Assembly (NCBI RefSeq): GCF_023910625.1
Contig: NZ_JAAVVW010000003.1
Span: 1,488,001 to 1,552,000, forward strand
DNA from: Limnohabitans sp.
Lineage (GTDB): Bacteria; Pseudomonadota; Gammaproteobacteria; Burkholderiales; Burkholderiaceae_C
Reading direction: 5' to 3'
DNA: 64,000 nt
How positions within the stretch are numbered: position 1 is the stretch's first letter; the number at the start of each line of letters is the position of its first letter. This document shows positions 1 through 7,892 of the stretch, piece after piece. The position numbers were made by a program, and so were the translations under genes. The notes below the pieces were generated by a model. The model worked only from the letters and a program-made list of their open reading frames with translations. It made no database searches and was not told where the DNA came from.

Positions 1-507
1 GGGCTTGGCGCAGGCCTTGGTGGCCGACTCAATGATCGGCTTGTAGCCGGTGCAACGGCACAGGTTGCCGCTGAGCGAGTCGGTGATTTGCTGGCGGTTG
101 GGGGTGGGCAAGACCTGCACCAGGTTCACCAAACTCATCACGATGCCGGGCGTACAAAACCCGCACTGCGAGCCATGGCACTTGACCATCTCTTCTTGCA
201 CCGGGTGCATGCTGCCATCGGCTTTTTTCAAGCTCTCGATGGTTTTCACCGATTTGCCGTCCAGCGACGGCAGCAGCTGAATGCAGGCGTTGGTGGCCAC
301 ATAGTCCACCCCGGTGCCGGCCGCATTGAGCTCACCCACCATGACCACACAAGCGCCGCAATCGCCTTCGGCGCAGCCCTCTTTGGTGCCGGTGCGGTGC
401 ATTTGCTCGCGCAAATAGTCCAGAACGGTGGTGGTGCGGCGCTCGCCTTGGGCTTCGACGATGCGGCCGTCGAGCACAAAACGCACGGTGTTGGTGACTT
501 GGGTCAT
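1..507 (-). CDS. xdhA: Xanthine dehydrogenase small (Fe-S) subunit, 5' part only
   Basis: First 169 codons; the gene runs off the left edge. The encoded part holds two [2Fe-2S] domains. A plant-ferredoxin-like cluster is marked by Cys45, Cys50, Cys53 and Cys75 (motif EGCAEGDCGAC). A second helical cluster domain is marked by C115GFC118 and C150RC152. This is the electron-transfer end of molybdenum hydroxylases such as xanthine dehydrogenase, which oxidises hypoxanthine and xanthine to urate. The TKEGCAEGDCGAC and CHGSQCGFCTPG signatures match XdhA better than CO dehydrogenase CoxS, and the ureide genes downstream support that reading. An FAD domain would follow outside the window, so it cannot be confirmed here. 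No strong ribosome binding site other than a GGAGG-like stretch is seen before the ATG. Confidence 0.85.
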   Translation of the reverse strand, partial: MTQVTNTVRFVLDGRIVEAQGERRTTTVLDYLREQMHRTGTKEGCAEGDCGACVVMVGELNAAGTGVDYVATNACIQLLPSLDGKSVKTIESLKKADGSMHPVQEEMVKCHGSQCGFCTPGIVMSLVNLVQVLPTPNRQQITDSLSGNLCRCTGYKPIIESATKACAKP

Positions 508-602
508 GGGAGGAGGGGGTATGTAATCGGGAAAGCCTGATTTTAGAGAGGGAAAACCCGCTGTGGATGGCTTTTTCAAAGAGAACGGGCAAATACGCCC
601 AT

Positions 603-635
603 TTACAACGAGGCCGCATCCCCATTCGGGCAGCT
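603..635 (-). other. Second copy of the nuclease gene's last 11 codons
   Basis: Read on the minus strand this 33-base block encodes SCPNGDAASL and a stop. It is the same length and 26 of 33 bases identical to the last 11 codons of the nuclease gene next door (668-700, SCPKGDAASI and stop). The two copies flank the 31-base palindrome at 636-666. It is not a gene by itself. It looks like the remnant of a duplication or insertion event at the 3' end of the nuclease gene. Confidence 0.7.
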
Positions 636-666
636 GAATTAATTGGGGTCAGATCCCAATTAATTC
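636..666. repeat. Perfect 12-bp inverted repeat (GGGGTCAGATCCC-type element)
   Basis: GAATTAATTGGG, a 7-base spacer and CCCAATTAATTC form a perfect stem-loop. It lies directly after the stop codon of the nuclease gene and between two diverged copies of that gene's last 11 codons. The core GGGGTCAGATCCC resembles short palindromic repeats that I recall as dispersed in many proteobacterial genomes. Only one copy is visible in this window. It could also act as a terminator, but it has no T run. Confidence 0.65.
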
Positions 667-667
667 G

Positions 668-1249
668 TTAGATCGAAGCTGCATCGCCCTTCGGACAGCT
701 TGCAGGCACTTTGGCCTCTACCCCGTTGCGGTACACCCAAGGGGCCACAGGATTGTCCGACCGTGACCATAGGCCCCTTGAGGTAGCTTTAGCCTCAGCT
801 TGTGCGGTCGCATAGGCCGTTCGTTGGCGAATGTCGATCTCGCATTTGTAAGCCTCGTAATACCAAGCTGCGCCCTCTTCGACCATCTTCCGGTTGACGT
901 TGGTGCAATCGGTCTTGAAAACGGTGCCCACCACCCGATCGAAGCGGTCTTTTTCCGAATAGGTGACGGTGACCGTCTGGTTCAAAACCATGACGGCCAA
1001 ATCCGCCCGAGATTGTTGGTCATAGGCTTGGCGCCACTCCGGGGCATCGATGCTGGCCAGCCTAACCCGCTCCCCTGCAACGAAGATGGTGTCACCGTCC
1101 TCCACCAACATGACCGTTCCGGTGAGGCGCTTGTCACCCACATTGACCCCGCAATGCGTTGCAGCCGTCGGTGGCGCAAAACTGGCGCCATCACCCCCGC
1201 CACATGCCGACAAGGCACTCGTCAAAATGAGTAATAAAAGCCGCACCAT
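668..1249 (-). CDS. Secreted thermonuclease-like (SNase) lipoprotein
   Basis: 193 residues. The N-terminus is a lipoprotein signal (hydrophobic LLLLILT stretch, lipobox SALSAC with Cys16), so the product is probably anchored in the outer or inner membrane facing the periplasm. From about residue 40 it is a staphylococcal-nuclease OB-fold: Arg63 in VRLASIDAPE, Glu71 in the same motif and Arg105 in KDRFDRVVG match the catalytic Arg/Glu/Arg set of the family. The family cleaves single- and double-stranded nucleic acid with Ca2+, giving 3' phosphates. It stands alone: xdhA lies downstream on the same strand and the PPK2 gene is divergent. Its last 11 codons are repeated 65 bases further on across a palindrome. 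Confidence 0.85.
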   Translation of the reverse strand: MVRLLLLILTSALSACGGGDGASFAPPTAATHCGVNVGDKRLTGTVMLVEDGDTIFVAGERVRLASIDAPEWRQAYDQQSRADLAVMVLNQTVTVTYSEKDRFDRVVGTVFKTDCTNVNRKMVEEGAAWYYEAYKCEIDIRQRTAYATAQAEAKATSRGLWSRSDNPVAPWVYRNGVEAKVPASCPKGDAASI

Positions 1250-1392
1250 GGCATCAGCTTAGCCGAGCGAGGCTTGAACGCAAAGACAAAAAGTAGGTCT
1301 CAGCCCAATTTAAGTTGGCCCAGACCCATGCCCCAAAAAGTCCGATGTACCAACGGATGGGCTTATGTTGACCGAGCGCCTACACTGTCCTC

Positions 1393-2208
1393 ATGCCCAT
1401 CACAGACTACGTCCCTTGGTATGTTTTGCCCAAGCGCAAATGTCAACTTTCTGACTTTGACACCGAGCCCCCGGCCGAAGGGCAACTCTCTGGTGACGAA
1501 TTGGATGAGCACTTGGCAGACATGGGCGAAAAGCTCGACAAACTGCAAAGCACCCTGCATGCAGCCAAAACCCGTGGCTTGTTGGTCGTGTTTCAGGGCA
1601 TGGACACATCGGGCAAAGACGGCGTGATTCGCAGTGTTTTCACCCACGTCAGCCCCTTGGGCGTGCGGGCCGAGGCCTTTGGCGTGCCCACCGAGTTGGA
1701 AAGCCGCCATGACTTTTTGTGGCGCATCCATGCCAAAGCGCCTGCGCGGGGCGAAATGGTGATTTTCAACCGAAGCCACTACGAAGATGTGCTGGTCACC
1801 CGCGTGCGGGGCATGATTGACGAGGAAACCTGCCAACAACGGTACGACCACATCCTGCACTTCGAGTCTTTGCTGCACAACGCGGGCATCAGCGTTTTGA
1901 AGTGCTATTTGCACATTTCCAAATCTGAGCAAAAGAAACGCCTGCAAGCCCGGATGGATGACCCACGCAAACATTGGAAGCTGCAGCCCTCGGATTTTGA
2001 CGACCGCGAGTTGTGGCCCCAATTCACCCAGGCTTACGAAGAGGCCCTGAGCGCCACCAGCACGCCCGAATCCCCGTGGTACGTGGTGCCCGCCGACAGC
2101 AAGCCTTACCGAGACAGTTTTGTCGCCGGGCTGATCGTGCAAACCCTGGAAAACATGAAACTGAAGCCCCCGAAGCCCAGTTTTGACCTGTCCAAAGTCA
2201 AACTTTGA
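1393..2208 (+). CDS. Polyphosphate kinase 2 family protein
   Basis: 271 residues, the usual length of a one-domain PPK2. Walker A is G69MDTSGKDG77 and the Walker-B/lid region is F125NRSHYEDVLV135, followed by an Arg-rich lid (TRVRG). These enzymes move phosphate between polyphosphate and nucleotides in the cytoplasm. The FNRSHYEDV form, rather than FDRSWYNRA, fits the class that can phosphorylate AMP and ADP from polyphosphate (class III-like), though class cannot be settled by eye. The ATG at 1393 is preceded by a plain intergenic region and the product starts at the expected place (MPITDYVPW). It converges on uraH with a hairpin between the two. Confidence 0.9.
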   Translation: MPITDYVPWYVLPKRKCQLSDFDTEPPAEGQLSGDELDEHLADMGEKLDKLQSTLHAAKTRGLLVVFQGMDTSGKDGVIRSVFTHVSPLGVRAEAFGVPTELESRHDFLWRIHAKAPARGEMVIFNRSHYEDVLVTRVRGMIDEETCQQRYDHILHFESLLHNAGISVLKCYLHISKSEQKKRLQARMDDPRKHWKLQPSDFDDRELWPQFTQAYEEALSATSTPESPWYVVPADSKPYRDSFVAGLIVQTLENMKLKPPKPSFDLSKVKL

Positions 2209-2242
2209 AGACCTCTCTGGTCAACAGCTTCGACAGGAGCGC

Positions 2243-2265
2243 ATCACCGGGGACATGCCCCGATG
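2243..2265. terminator. Hairpin between convergent ppk2 and uraH
   Basis: CGGGG-ACATG-CCCCG, with outer CATC/GATGG bases also pairing in part, lies between the two convergent stop codons. There is no T run, so any termination would be weak. Position and symmetry fit a shared bidirectional terminator. Confidence 0.45.
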
Positions 2266-2269
2266 GCTT

Positions 2270-2623
2270 TCAAGACCCGCGATAGGTCGAATAGCTCCAA
2301 GGGCTGGCCAGCAAGGGCACGTGGTAATGCTGGTCTTCGTGGGCCACACCAAAGTCCAGCGAGACGCGGTTCAGAAAATTGGGCTCAGGCAATTCCACGC
2401 CCTTGGCCTTGAAGTAGTCACTCACATTGAACACCAAACGGTAGGTGCCTTTGCGCAAGCTGGCGTGGTCATAGAGCATGCCGTCGGGGTTGCGCCCGTC
2501 TTGGTTGAGGCTGAAGCTTTTGACCAAAGTGGCCTGATCGCCTTGCGTGGTGTACAGGGCCACCTGCATGCCCGCTGCGGGGCAGCCGTGCATGGTGTCC
2601 AGAACGTGTGTGCTCAATCCCAT
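2270..2623 (-). CDS. uraH: 5-hydroxyisourate hydrolase (transthyretin-like)
   Basis: 117 residues, the typical size. The N-terminal LSTHVLDTMHG and the C-terminal YRGS tetrapeptide are the two diagnostic motifs of HIU hydrolase; vertebrate transthyretin lacks the YRGS ending. The central stretch with DGRNPDG and TYRLVFNVSDYF also fits the fold. The enzyme hydrolyses 5-hydroxyisourate, the product of urate oxidation, to OHCU, which is then decarboxylated by UraD (found fused at 4439). It has no signal peptide, so it is cytoplasmic. It is divergent from the GntR regulator at 2793, sharing a 115- to 170-base control region. Confidence 0.93.
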   Translation of the reverse strand: MGLSTHVLDTMHGCPAAGMQVALYTTQGDQATLVKSFSLNQDGRNPDGMLYDHASLRKGTYRLVFNVSDYFKAKGVELPEPNFLNRVSLDFGVAHEDQHYHVPLLASPWSYSTYRGS

Positions 2624-2707
2624 GGTGTGCTCGCTTGTCTTGAATGGGGGTCAAAAAAGGGGGTTTTGGCAAGGCTTTGAAAAGCCCTTCAAACCAGTCG
2701 ACTGAAG

Positions 2708-2715
2708 TGTATACA
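2708..2715. promoter_or_regulatory. TGTATACA palindrome, candidate GntR operator
   Basis: A perfect 8-base palindrome lies between divergent uraH and the GntR/FCD regulator. FadR-subfamily regulators commonly bind short dyads with a GT-N-AC core, so this is a plausible site for autoregulation and control of uraH. No other copy was noticed in front of puuE. Confidence 0.4.
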
Positions 2716-2792
2716 ATTTTGCTTTTGATGGCTATGATTTGCGCCACCGACACAAAAACACCCGGGCCAACAGCCCCGAGGGACCGCGAGAC

Positions 2793-3458
2793 ATGGAAAC
2801 TTCCACCACGCACCACATCGTCGAATCGCTGACCCGCGCCATCGTGGAGCACCGGCTTTTGCCCGGCTCCAAACTGGCCGAACAAAAGCTGGCCGACCAC
2901 TTTGGCGTGTCGCGCACCTTGGTGCGCCAGGCGCTGTTTCAGCTCTCGCAAAACCGGTTGATCAAGCTCGAGCCCGCTCGCGGCGCTTTTGTGGCCGCCC
3001 CCTCGGTGGAAGAAGCCCAGCAGGTGTTTGCAGTGCGCCGCATGCTGGAGGCCGAAATGACCCGCGCCTTTGTGCAACAAGTCACGCCCGCACAAATCGT
3101 GGCGCTGAGAGAACACATCAAGCAAGAACGCGAAGCGGTCACCCAAGGCGACATCACCGGCCGTACCGAATTGCTGGGAGACTTCCATGTGCGCATGGCA
3201 GAACTCATGAACAACGACGTGCTGGCCCAGGTGCTGGGCGAGTTGATCTCGCGCTGCGCGTTGATCACGCTGATGTACCAGTCGCGCAACGAGGCCGAGC
3301 ACTCGACCGACGAGCATGTGGCCATCGTGGCCGCACTGGAGGTGCGGGACTCAGACTTGGCCGTGCGCCTGATGCACGAGCACCTGCTGCATGTTGAAGC
3401 CAGTCTGACCTTCGACCGCAAAGTGCCCACCCACGACATTTCCCTGGCCCTGGCCTGA
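2793..3458 (+). CDS. GntR family regulator, FCD (FadR) subfamily
   Basis: 221 residues from the ATG at 2793. An in-frame upstream start at 2739 would add 18 residues (RHRHKNTRA-like) that do not look like part of the fold, so the shorter form is preferred. An N-terminal winged helix (LAEQKLADHFGVSRTLVRQALFQLSQNRLIKL) is followed by the all-helical FCD ligand domain, with the conserved pattern H-x3 (DFHVRMAEL) and two further His positions (EHVAIVAAL, MHEHLLHVE) that usually hold a metal. It is divergent from uraH and 27 bases upstream of puuE on the same strand, so it very likely controls purine/ureide degradation. The inducer is unknown. Confidence 0.88.
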   Translation: METSTTHHIVESLTRAIVEHRLLPGSKLAEQKLADHFGVSRTLVRQALFQLSQNRLIKLEPARGAFVAAPSVEEAQQVFAVRRMLEAEMTRAFVQQVTPAQIVALREHIKQEREAVTQGDITGRTELLGDFHVRMAELMNNDVLAQVLGELISRCALITLMYQSRNEAEHSTDEHVAIVAALEVRDSDLAVRLMHEHLLHVEASLTFDRKVPTHDISLALA

Positions 3459-3485
3459 ACCTTTGAGCACCCGCAAGAGCACCCC

Positions 3486-4436
3486 ATGAGCACCTACGAC
3501 TCCACCCTGCCCTACCCCCGTGACCTGATTGGCTACGGCCGCCAGGTGCCGCACGCCCAATGGCCCGGCGGTGCCCGCGTGGCGGTGCAGTTTGTCTTGA
3601 ACTACGAAGAAGGCGGTGAAAACTCGGTGCTGCACGGCGATGCAGGGTCAGAGCAGTTTTTGTCCGAGATGTTCAACCCTGCGTCCTTCCCCGAGCGGCA
3701 CATCAGCATGGAAGGCATCTACGAATACGGCTCGCGTGCAGGCGTGTGGCGCATCCTGCGCGAGTTTGAAAAACGCGGCCTGCCGCTCACCGTGTTTGGC
3801 GTGGCCACCGCGCTGCAAAAGCACCCCGAGTTAACAGCGGCCTTCAAGGAGCTGGGTTACGACATCGCCTGCCATGGCCTCAAGTGGATCCACTACCAAC
3901 ACATCGACGAAGCCACCGAGCGCGCCCACATGGCCGAGGCGATGGCGATCATTCAGCATCTGACCGGTGAACGCCCACTGGGCTGGTACACCGGGCGCGA
4001 CAGCCCCAACACGCGCCGCCTGGTCGCTGACTTTGGCGGCTTTGAATACGACAGCGACTACTACGGCGAAGACCTGCCGTTTTGGATGAAAGTGAAGAAG
4101 AGCGACGGCACCGATGCGCACCAACTCATCGTGCCCTACACCCTGGACTGCAACGACATGCGCTTTGCGTTGCCGCAAGGCTATTCGCACGCCGACCCGT
4201 TCTTTCAGTATATGAAGGACACCTTTGACGCGCTGTACGCCGAAGGTGACCCGAGTGGCGACAACGCCCCCAAGATGATGAGCATCGGCATGCACTGCCG
4301 CCTACTCGGCCGCCCCGGCCGCATCACCGCGCTGCAACGCTTTTTGGACCACATCCAGTCGCACGACAAAGTCTGGGTGGCGCGGCGCATCGACATTGCA
4401 CGGCACTGGAAAGCCACACACCCCTATAAGGACTGA
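3486..4436 (+). CDS. puuE: Allantoinase, polysaccharide-deacetylase type
   Basis: 316 residues. This is the metal-independent allantoinase family related to NodB-like deacetylases. Typical landmarks are the N-terminal YPRDLIGYGRQVPHAQWP, the FVLNYEEGGEN block, ISMEGIYEYGSRAGVWR and the C-terminal SIGMHCRLLGRPGRI. It hydrolyses allantoin to allantoate in the cytoplasm, following UraH and UraD. It sits 27 bases after the GntR gene and its TGA is 2 bases before the ATG of the uraD-allC fusion, so the three genes are surely cotranscribed and translationally coupled. Confidence 0.93.
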   Translation: MSTYDSTLPYPRDLIGYGRQVPHAQWPGGARVAVQFVLNYEEGGENSVLHGDAGSEQFLSEMFNPASFPERHISMEGIYEYGSRAGVWRILREFEKRGLPLTVFGVATALQKHPELTAAFKELGYDIACHGLKWIHYQHIDEATERAHMAEAMAIIQHLTGERPLGWYTGRDSPNTRRLVADFGGFEYDSDYYGEDLPFWMKVKKSDGTDAHQLIVPYTLDCNDMRFALPQGYSHADPFFQYMKDTFDALYAEGDPSGDNAPKMMSIGMHCRLLGRPGRITALQRFLDHIQSHDKVWVARRIDIARHWKATHPYKD

Positions 4437-4438
4437 AC

Positions 4439-6298
4439 ATGGCCCTGACTCTGGAACAACTCAACAGCGCCAGCCGCGAAGATGCGGCGCAAATGCTCGA
4501 CGGCCTGTACGAGCATTCGCCCTGGATTGCCGAGCAGGCGCTCAATGAACGCCCCTTCACATCCCTGGCCCACCTCAAGCACGCCATGTGCGAAGTGCTG
4601 GCGCACGCCGGGCGTGACGCGCAGCTGGGCCTGATCCGCGCCCACCCCGAGCTCGCGGGCAAGGCCATGGTCAGCAAAACGCTGACGGCCGAATCGACCA
4701 ACGAACAATCCAAGGCAGGCTTGACCGACTGCACGCCCGAAGAGTTCGCCAAGATTCAAAAGCTCAACGCCGACTACAACGCCAAGTTCGGCTGGCCCTT
4801 CATCCTGGCCGTGCGTGGCCCGCGCGGCGTGGGCTTGCGCAAAAAACAGATCATCGAAGCCTTTGAGCGCCGTCTGTTCGGCCACCCCGACATGGAGTTG
4901 GCTGAGTGCCTGCGCAACATCCACCGCATCGTCGAGATCCGACTGAACGACAAATTTGGCGTGGAACCCACGCTGGGTCACCAGGTCTGGGATTGGCAGG
5001 AAAAGCTGGCCCAGCACAGTGACCCCGGCTTTGCCGAAAAGGGCCAACTCACCGTGACGTACCTCACCGACGCCCACCGCGCCTGCGCCCAACGCATCAC
5101 GCAAAACATGCGCGACTGCGGTTTTGACGAGGTCTTCACCGATGCCGTGGGCAATGTGGTGGGTCGCTACCACCCGGCCACTGCGGGTGCAAACGAGCCA
5201 GCGCCGGGCCGCCCCAAGCTGGCGAGCGCCCCCTTGGGGGGCAGCGAACCACACGCAGTGGGGAGCGTGGGGGCACGTTATCTGATGACGGGCAGCCACT
5301 ACGACACCGTGCGCAACGGCGGCAAGTACGACGGCCGCTTGGGCATCTTTGTGCCCATGGCCTGTGTGCAGCAGCTGCACCAGCAGGGCAAGCGTTTGCC
5401 CTTTGGCATCGAAGTCGTCGCCTTTGCCGAAGAAGAAGGCCAGCGCTACAAGGCCACCTTCCTCGGCTCGGGTGCGCTCATTGGCCAGTTCAACCCCGCC
5501 TGGCTGGACCAGCAAGATGCCGACGGCATCACCATGCGCGCCGCCATGCAGCACGCGGGCCTGTGCATCGACGACATCCCCAAAATCCAGCGCGACCCGG
5601 CGCAGTACCTCGGCTTTATCGAGGTCCACATCGAGCAAGGCCCGGTGCTCAACGAGGTCAACATCCCGCTGGGCGTGGTCACGTCCATCAACGGCAGCGT
5701 GCGCTACCTGTGCGAGGTCTTCGGCACCGCCAGCCACGCAGGCACCACCCCCATGGACCGCCGCCGCGACGCGGCCTGCGCCGTGGCTGAACTCGCGCTC
5801 TACATGGAGCAACGCGCCACCCAAGACGGCGACAGCGTGGCCACCATTGGCCAGCTGCAAGTGCCCAACGGCTCGATCAATGTGGTGCCAGGCCGCTGCC
5901 TGTTCAGCCTGGACATGCGAGCCCCCACCGACGCGCAACGCGACGCTCTGGTGGCGGATGTGATGGCACAACTCGACCACATTGCCGAGCGCCGTGGCGT
6001 GCGCGTCAAAACTGAGCTGACCATGAGCGCCAACGCGGCCCCCAGCGCCCCCGAATGGCAAGCGCGTTGGGAGCGTGCCGTGAGCGCCTTGGGCGTGCCG
6101 CTGTTCAAACTGCCCAGCGGCGCGGGCCACGACGCGATGAAGCTGCACGAAGTCATGCCGCAAGCCATGTTGTTTGTGCGCGGCGAAAACGGGGGCATCA
6201 GCCACAACCCACGCGAATCGACCACCAGCGACGACATGCAACTGTGTGTCGACGCCTTCACCCATGTTTTGAACCAACTTACAACGGAATTGTCATGA
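4439..6298 (+). CDS. Fusion of OHCU decarboxylase and allantoate amidohydrolase
   Basis: 619 residues made of two enzymes. Residues 1 to about 165 are OHCU decarboxylase (UraD): HPELAGK, the NEQSKAGL helix and NADYNAKFGWPFI are the family motifs. It makes S-allantoin. From about residue 175 on it is an M20 peptidase-fold amidohydrolase of the AllC/hydantoinase type: GSHYDTV near 285 (metal His), DGRLGI (bridging Asp), AEEEG, IEVHIEQGP near 390, and the C-terminal GGISHNPRESTTSDD (last His). It would hydrolyse allantoate. PuuE catalyses the step between the two activities. Residues 255 to 279 are a low-complexity insert that coincides with a dispersed-type DNA repeat (5201-5274). It lies just before GSHYDTV and is in frame. 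The 3' end overlaps the next gene as ATGA. Confidence 0.88.
   Translation: MALTLEQLNSASREDAAQMLDGLYEHSPWIAEQALNERPFTSLAHLKHAMCEVLAHAGRDAQLGLIRAHPELAGKAMVSKTLTAESTNEQSKAGLTDCTPEEFAKIQKLNADYNAKFGWPFILAVRGPRGVGLRKKQIIEAFERRLFGHPDMELAECLRNIHRIVEIRLNDKFGVEPTLGHQVWDWQEKLAQHSDPGFAEKGQLTVTYLTDAHRACAQRITQNMRDCGFDEVFTDAVGNVVGRYHPATAGANEPAPGRPKLASAPLGGSEPHAVGSVGARYLMTGSHYDTVRNGGKYDGRLGIFVPMACVQQLHQQGKRLPFGIEVVAFAEEEGQRYKATFLGSGALIGQFNPAWLDQQDADGITMRAAMQHAGLCIDDIPKIQRDPAQYLGFIEVHIEQGPVLNEVNIPLGVVTSINGSVRYLCEVFGTASHAGTTPMDRRRDAACAVAELALYMEQRATQDGDSVATIGQLQVPNGSINVVPGRCLFSLDMRAPTDAQRDALVADVMAQLDHIAERRGVRVKTELTMSANAAPSAPEWQARWERAVSALGVPLFKLPSGAGHDAMKLHEVMPQAMLFVRGENGGISHNPRESTTSDDMQLCVDAFTHVLNQLTTELS
5201..5274. 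repeat. GC-rich dispersed-type repeat inserted in frame in the amidohydrolase
   Basis: The block begins GCGCCGGGCCGCCCCAAG, contains the hairpin GCCCCC-TT-GGGGGGC (5228-5242) and ends GGGAGCGTGGGGGC. I recognise this architecture as an intergenic palindromic repeat common in Comamonadaceae genomes; that is from memory, not a search. Here it sits inside a coding region and is read through without a stop, adding about 25 residues rich in Ala, Pro and Gly between GRYHPA and YLMTGSHYDTV. Confidence 0.6.
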
Positions 6299-7548
6299 GC
6301 GTTACCGAAAACCAATACCAACAACTCGACGCCTGGATCGACGCGCACTTTGACGAGCAGGTCAAGTTCATGCAGGCCTTGGTGCAGGTGCCCACCGACA
6401 CGCCACCCGGCAACAACGCGCCCCACGCCGAGCGCACCGCCGAACTGCTGCAGCCCATGGGCTTTGTCGCCGAAAAGCACACCGTGCCCACAGCCGAGGT
6501 GAAAGCCTACGGCCTCGAATCCGTCACCAACCTGATCGTGCGCCGCCCATACGGCGAAGGCAAAACCATTGCCCTGAACGCCCACGGCGACGTGGTGCCC
6601 CCCGGCGAAGGCTGGACGCACCCGCCCTATGGCGGCGAAATCCACAACGGCGCCATGTACGGCCGTGCCACCGCCGTGAGCAAGTGCGACTTTTCGACCT
6701 TCACTTTTGCCACGCGCGCGCTCGAATCCCTCAAAGCACCATTGAAGGGCGGCGTGGAACTGCACTTCACCTACGACGAAGAGTTTGGCGGCGAAATGGG
6801 CCCCGGTTGGCTGCTGGCCAAGGGCCTGACCAAGCCTGACTTGATGATCGCCGCAGGCTTCAGCTACCAGGTCGTCACCGCGCACAACGGCTGCCTGCAA
6901 ATGGAAGTGACGGTGCAAGGCGAGATGTCGCACGCGGCCATTCCCGACAGCGGCACCGACGCACTGCAAGGCGCGGTGCACATCTTGAATGCCCTGCTCG
7001 CCCTCAACACGCAATACCTGCAAGTCACATCCAAGGTCGAGGGCATCAGCCACCCTTATTTGAACGTGGGCCTGATCGAAGGCGGCACCAACACCAACGT
7101 GGTGCCCGGCAAAGTCAGCTTCAAGCTCGACCGCCGCATGATCCCCGAAGAGAACCCTGCAGAAGTCGAAGCCAGCATCCGCCAGACCATTGCCAATGCG
7201 GCCGCCAGCTTCAAGCCCCCACGCGGTGGCCATGTGCTGAAAGTGGATGTGCGCCGCATGCTCCTGGCCAACGCCATGAAACCCCTGCCCGGCAACAAGC
7301 CACTGGTGGAAGCGATTCAGAAACACAGTGGCCAGGTCTTTGGTGAAGCCATCCCTGCCATCGGCACACCGCTGTACACCGACGTGCGTCTGTACGTGGA
7401 GCGCGGCATCCCCGGCGTGATTTACGGCGCAGGCCCCCGCACCGTGCTTGAATCCAACGCCAAACGCGCCGACGAGCATGTGCAGTTGGAAGACCTGCGC
7501 CGGGCCACCAAGGTGGTGGCGCGCACGCTGCTGGATTTGCTGGCCTGA
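6295..7548 (+). CDS. M20 family metallohydrolase (ArgE/DapE-like)
   Basis: 417 residues starting at the ATG that overlaps the fusion gene's TGA (ATGA at 6295-6298). The start is preceded by no separate promoter space, so it is the last gene of the ureide operon. M20 metal ligands are visible: NAHGDVVPPGEGW (His, Asp), TYDEEFGGE (Glu-Glu), KLDRRMIPEE and the C-terminal DEHVQLEDL (His). The dimerisation domain lies in the middle (SHAAIPDSGTDALQG). The family removes acyl or carbamoyl groups from small amides. In this context it may act on a ureide such as ureidoglycine or N-carbamoyl compound, but the substrate cannot be read from the sequence. Confidence 0.82.
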   Translation: MSVTENQYQQLDAWIDAHFDEQVKFMQALVQVPTDTPPGNNAPHAERTAELLQPMGFVAEKHTVPTAEVKAYGLESVTNLIVRRPYGEGKTIALNAHGDVVPPGEGWTHPPYGGEIHNGAMYGRATAVSKCDFSTFTFATRALESLKAPLKGGVELHFTYDEEFGGEMGPGWLLAKGLTKPDLMIAAGFSYQVVTAHNGCLQMEVTVQGEMSHAAIPDSGTDALQGAVHILNALLALNTQYLQVTSKVEGISHPYLNVGLIEGGTNTNVVPGKVSFKLDRRMIPEENPAEVEASIRQTIANAAASFKPPRGGHVLKVDVRRMLLANAMKPLPGNKPLVEAIQKHSGQVFGEAIPAIGTPLYTDVRLYVERGIPGVIYGAGPRTVLESNAKRADEHVQLEDLRRATKVVARTLLDLLA

Positions 7549-7892
7549 ACGTCAGCAGGCTCAGCACACGGGTCATCTGCTTGATCCCGCCACCAGTGGT
7601 AAGCAAGCCCTGCGTGAGGCAGGGCAGACCGTGTAGCGATTTTCGGTTTTCGGTTTTCGGTTTGCAGTTGGCCGTGCGATGCGCTGTTGGCCTTTTATGC
7701 AGACGCCGAACGCAAGGCCTGCGTTTGTTCGAGGCCGACACCGCTGGCCATCCCATGCGAGGGTGCCTTACCCCAAGAGTACAGAGTTTTCATCCAGCCA
7801 GTGTTTTTTCCACGATGACCCCCGTCTTAGAAGCGTCTCTTAACTCATGGAAAAGCGGATAATTCGAGAAATATACTCTCGCAAAACTATCC
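7549..7892. other. 344-base intergenic region upstream of the LysR gene
   Basis: No gene is supported here. It contains three tandem TTTTCGG units (7640-7660) followed by a degenerate fourth, and an inverted repeat CGAGA-N7-TCTCG at 7865-7881, 11 bases before the LysR-type start codon. The dyad could overlap the promoter of that gene. The rest shows no clear element. Confidence 0.5.
7640..7660. repeat. Three tandem TTTTCGG heptamers
   Basis: Three exact copies in a row followed by TTTGCAG. Short tandem repeat in the space between the ureide operon and the LysR-type gene; no function is apparent. Confidence 0.7.

Noticed and set aside
4424..6277. 617-codon open frame antisense to the uraD-allC fusion
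   Set aside because: Product is His/Ala/Gly-rich without any domain, as expected from the complementary strand of high-GC coding DNA. The sense strand has clear enzyme motifs.
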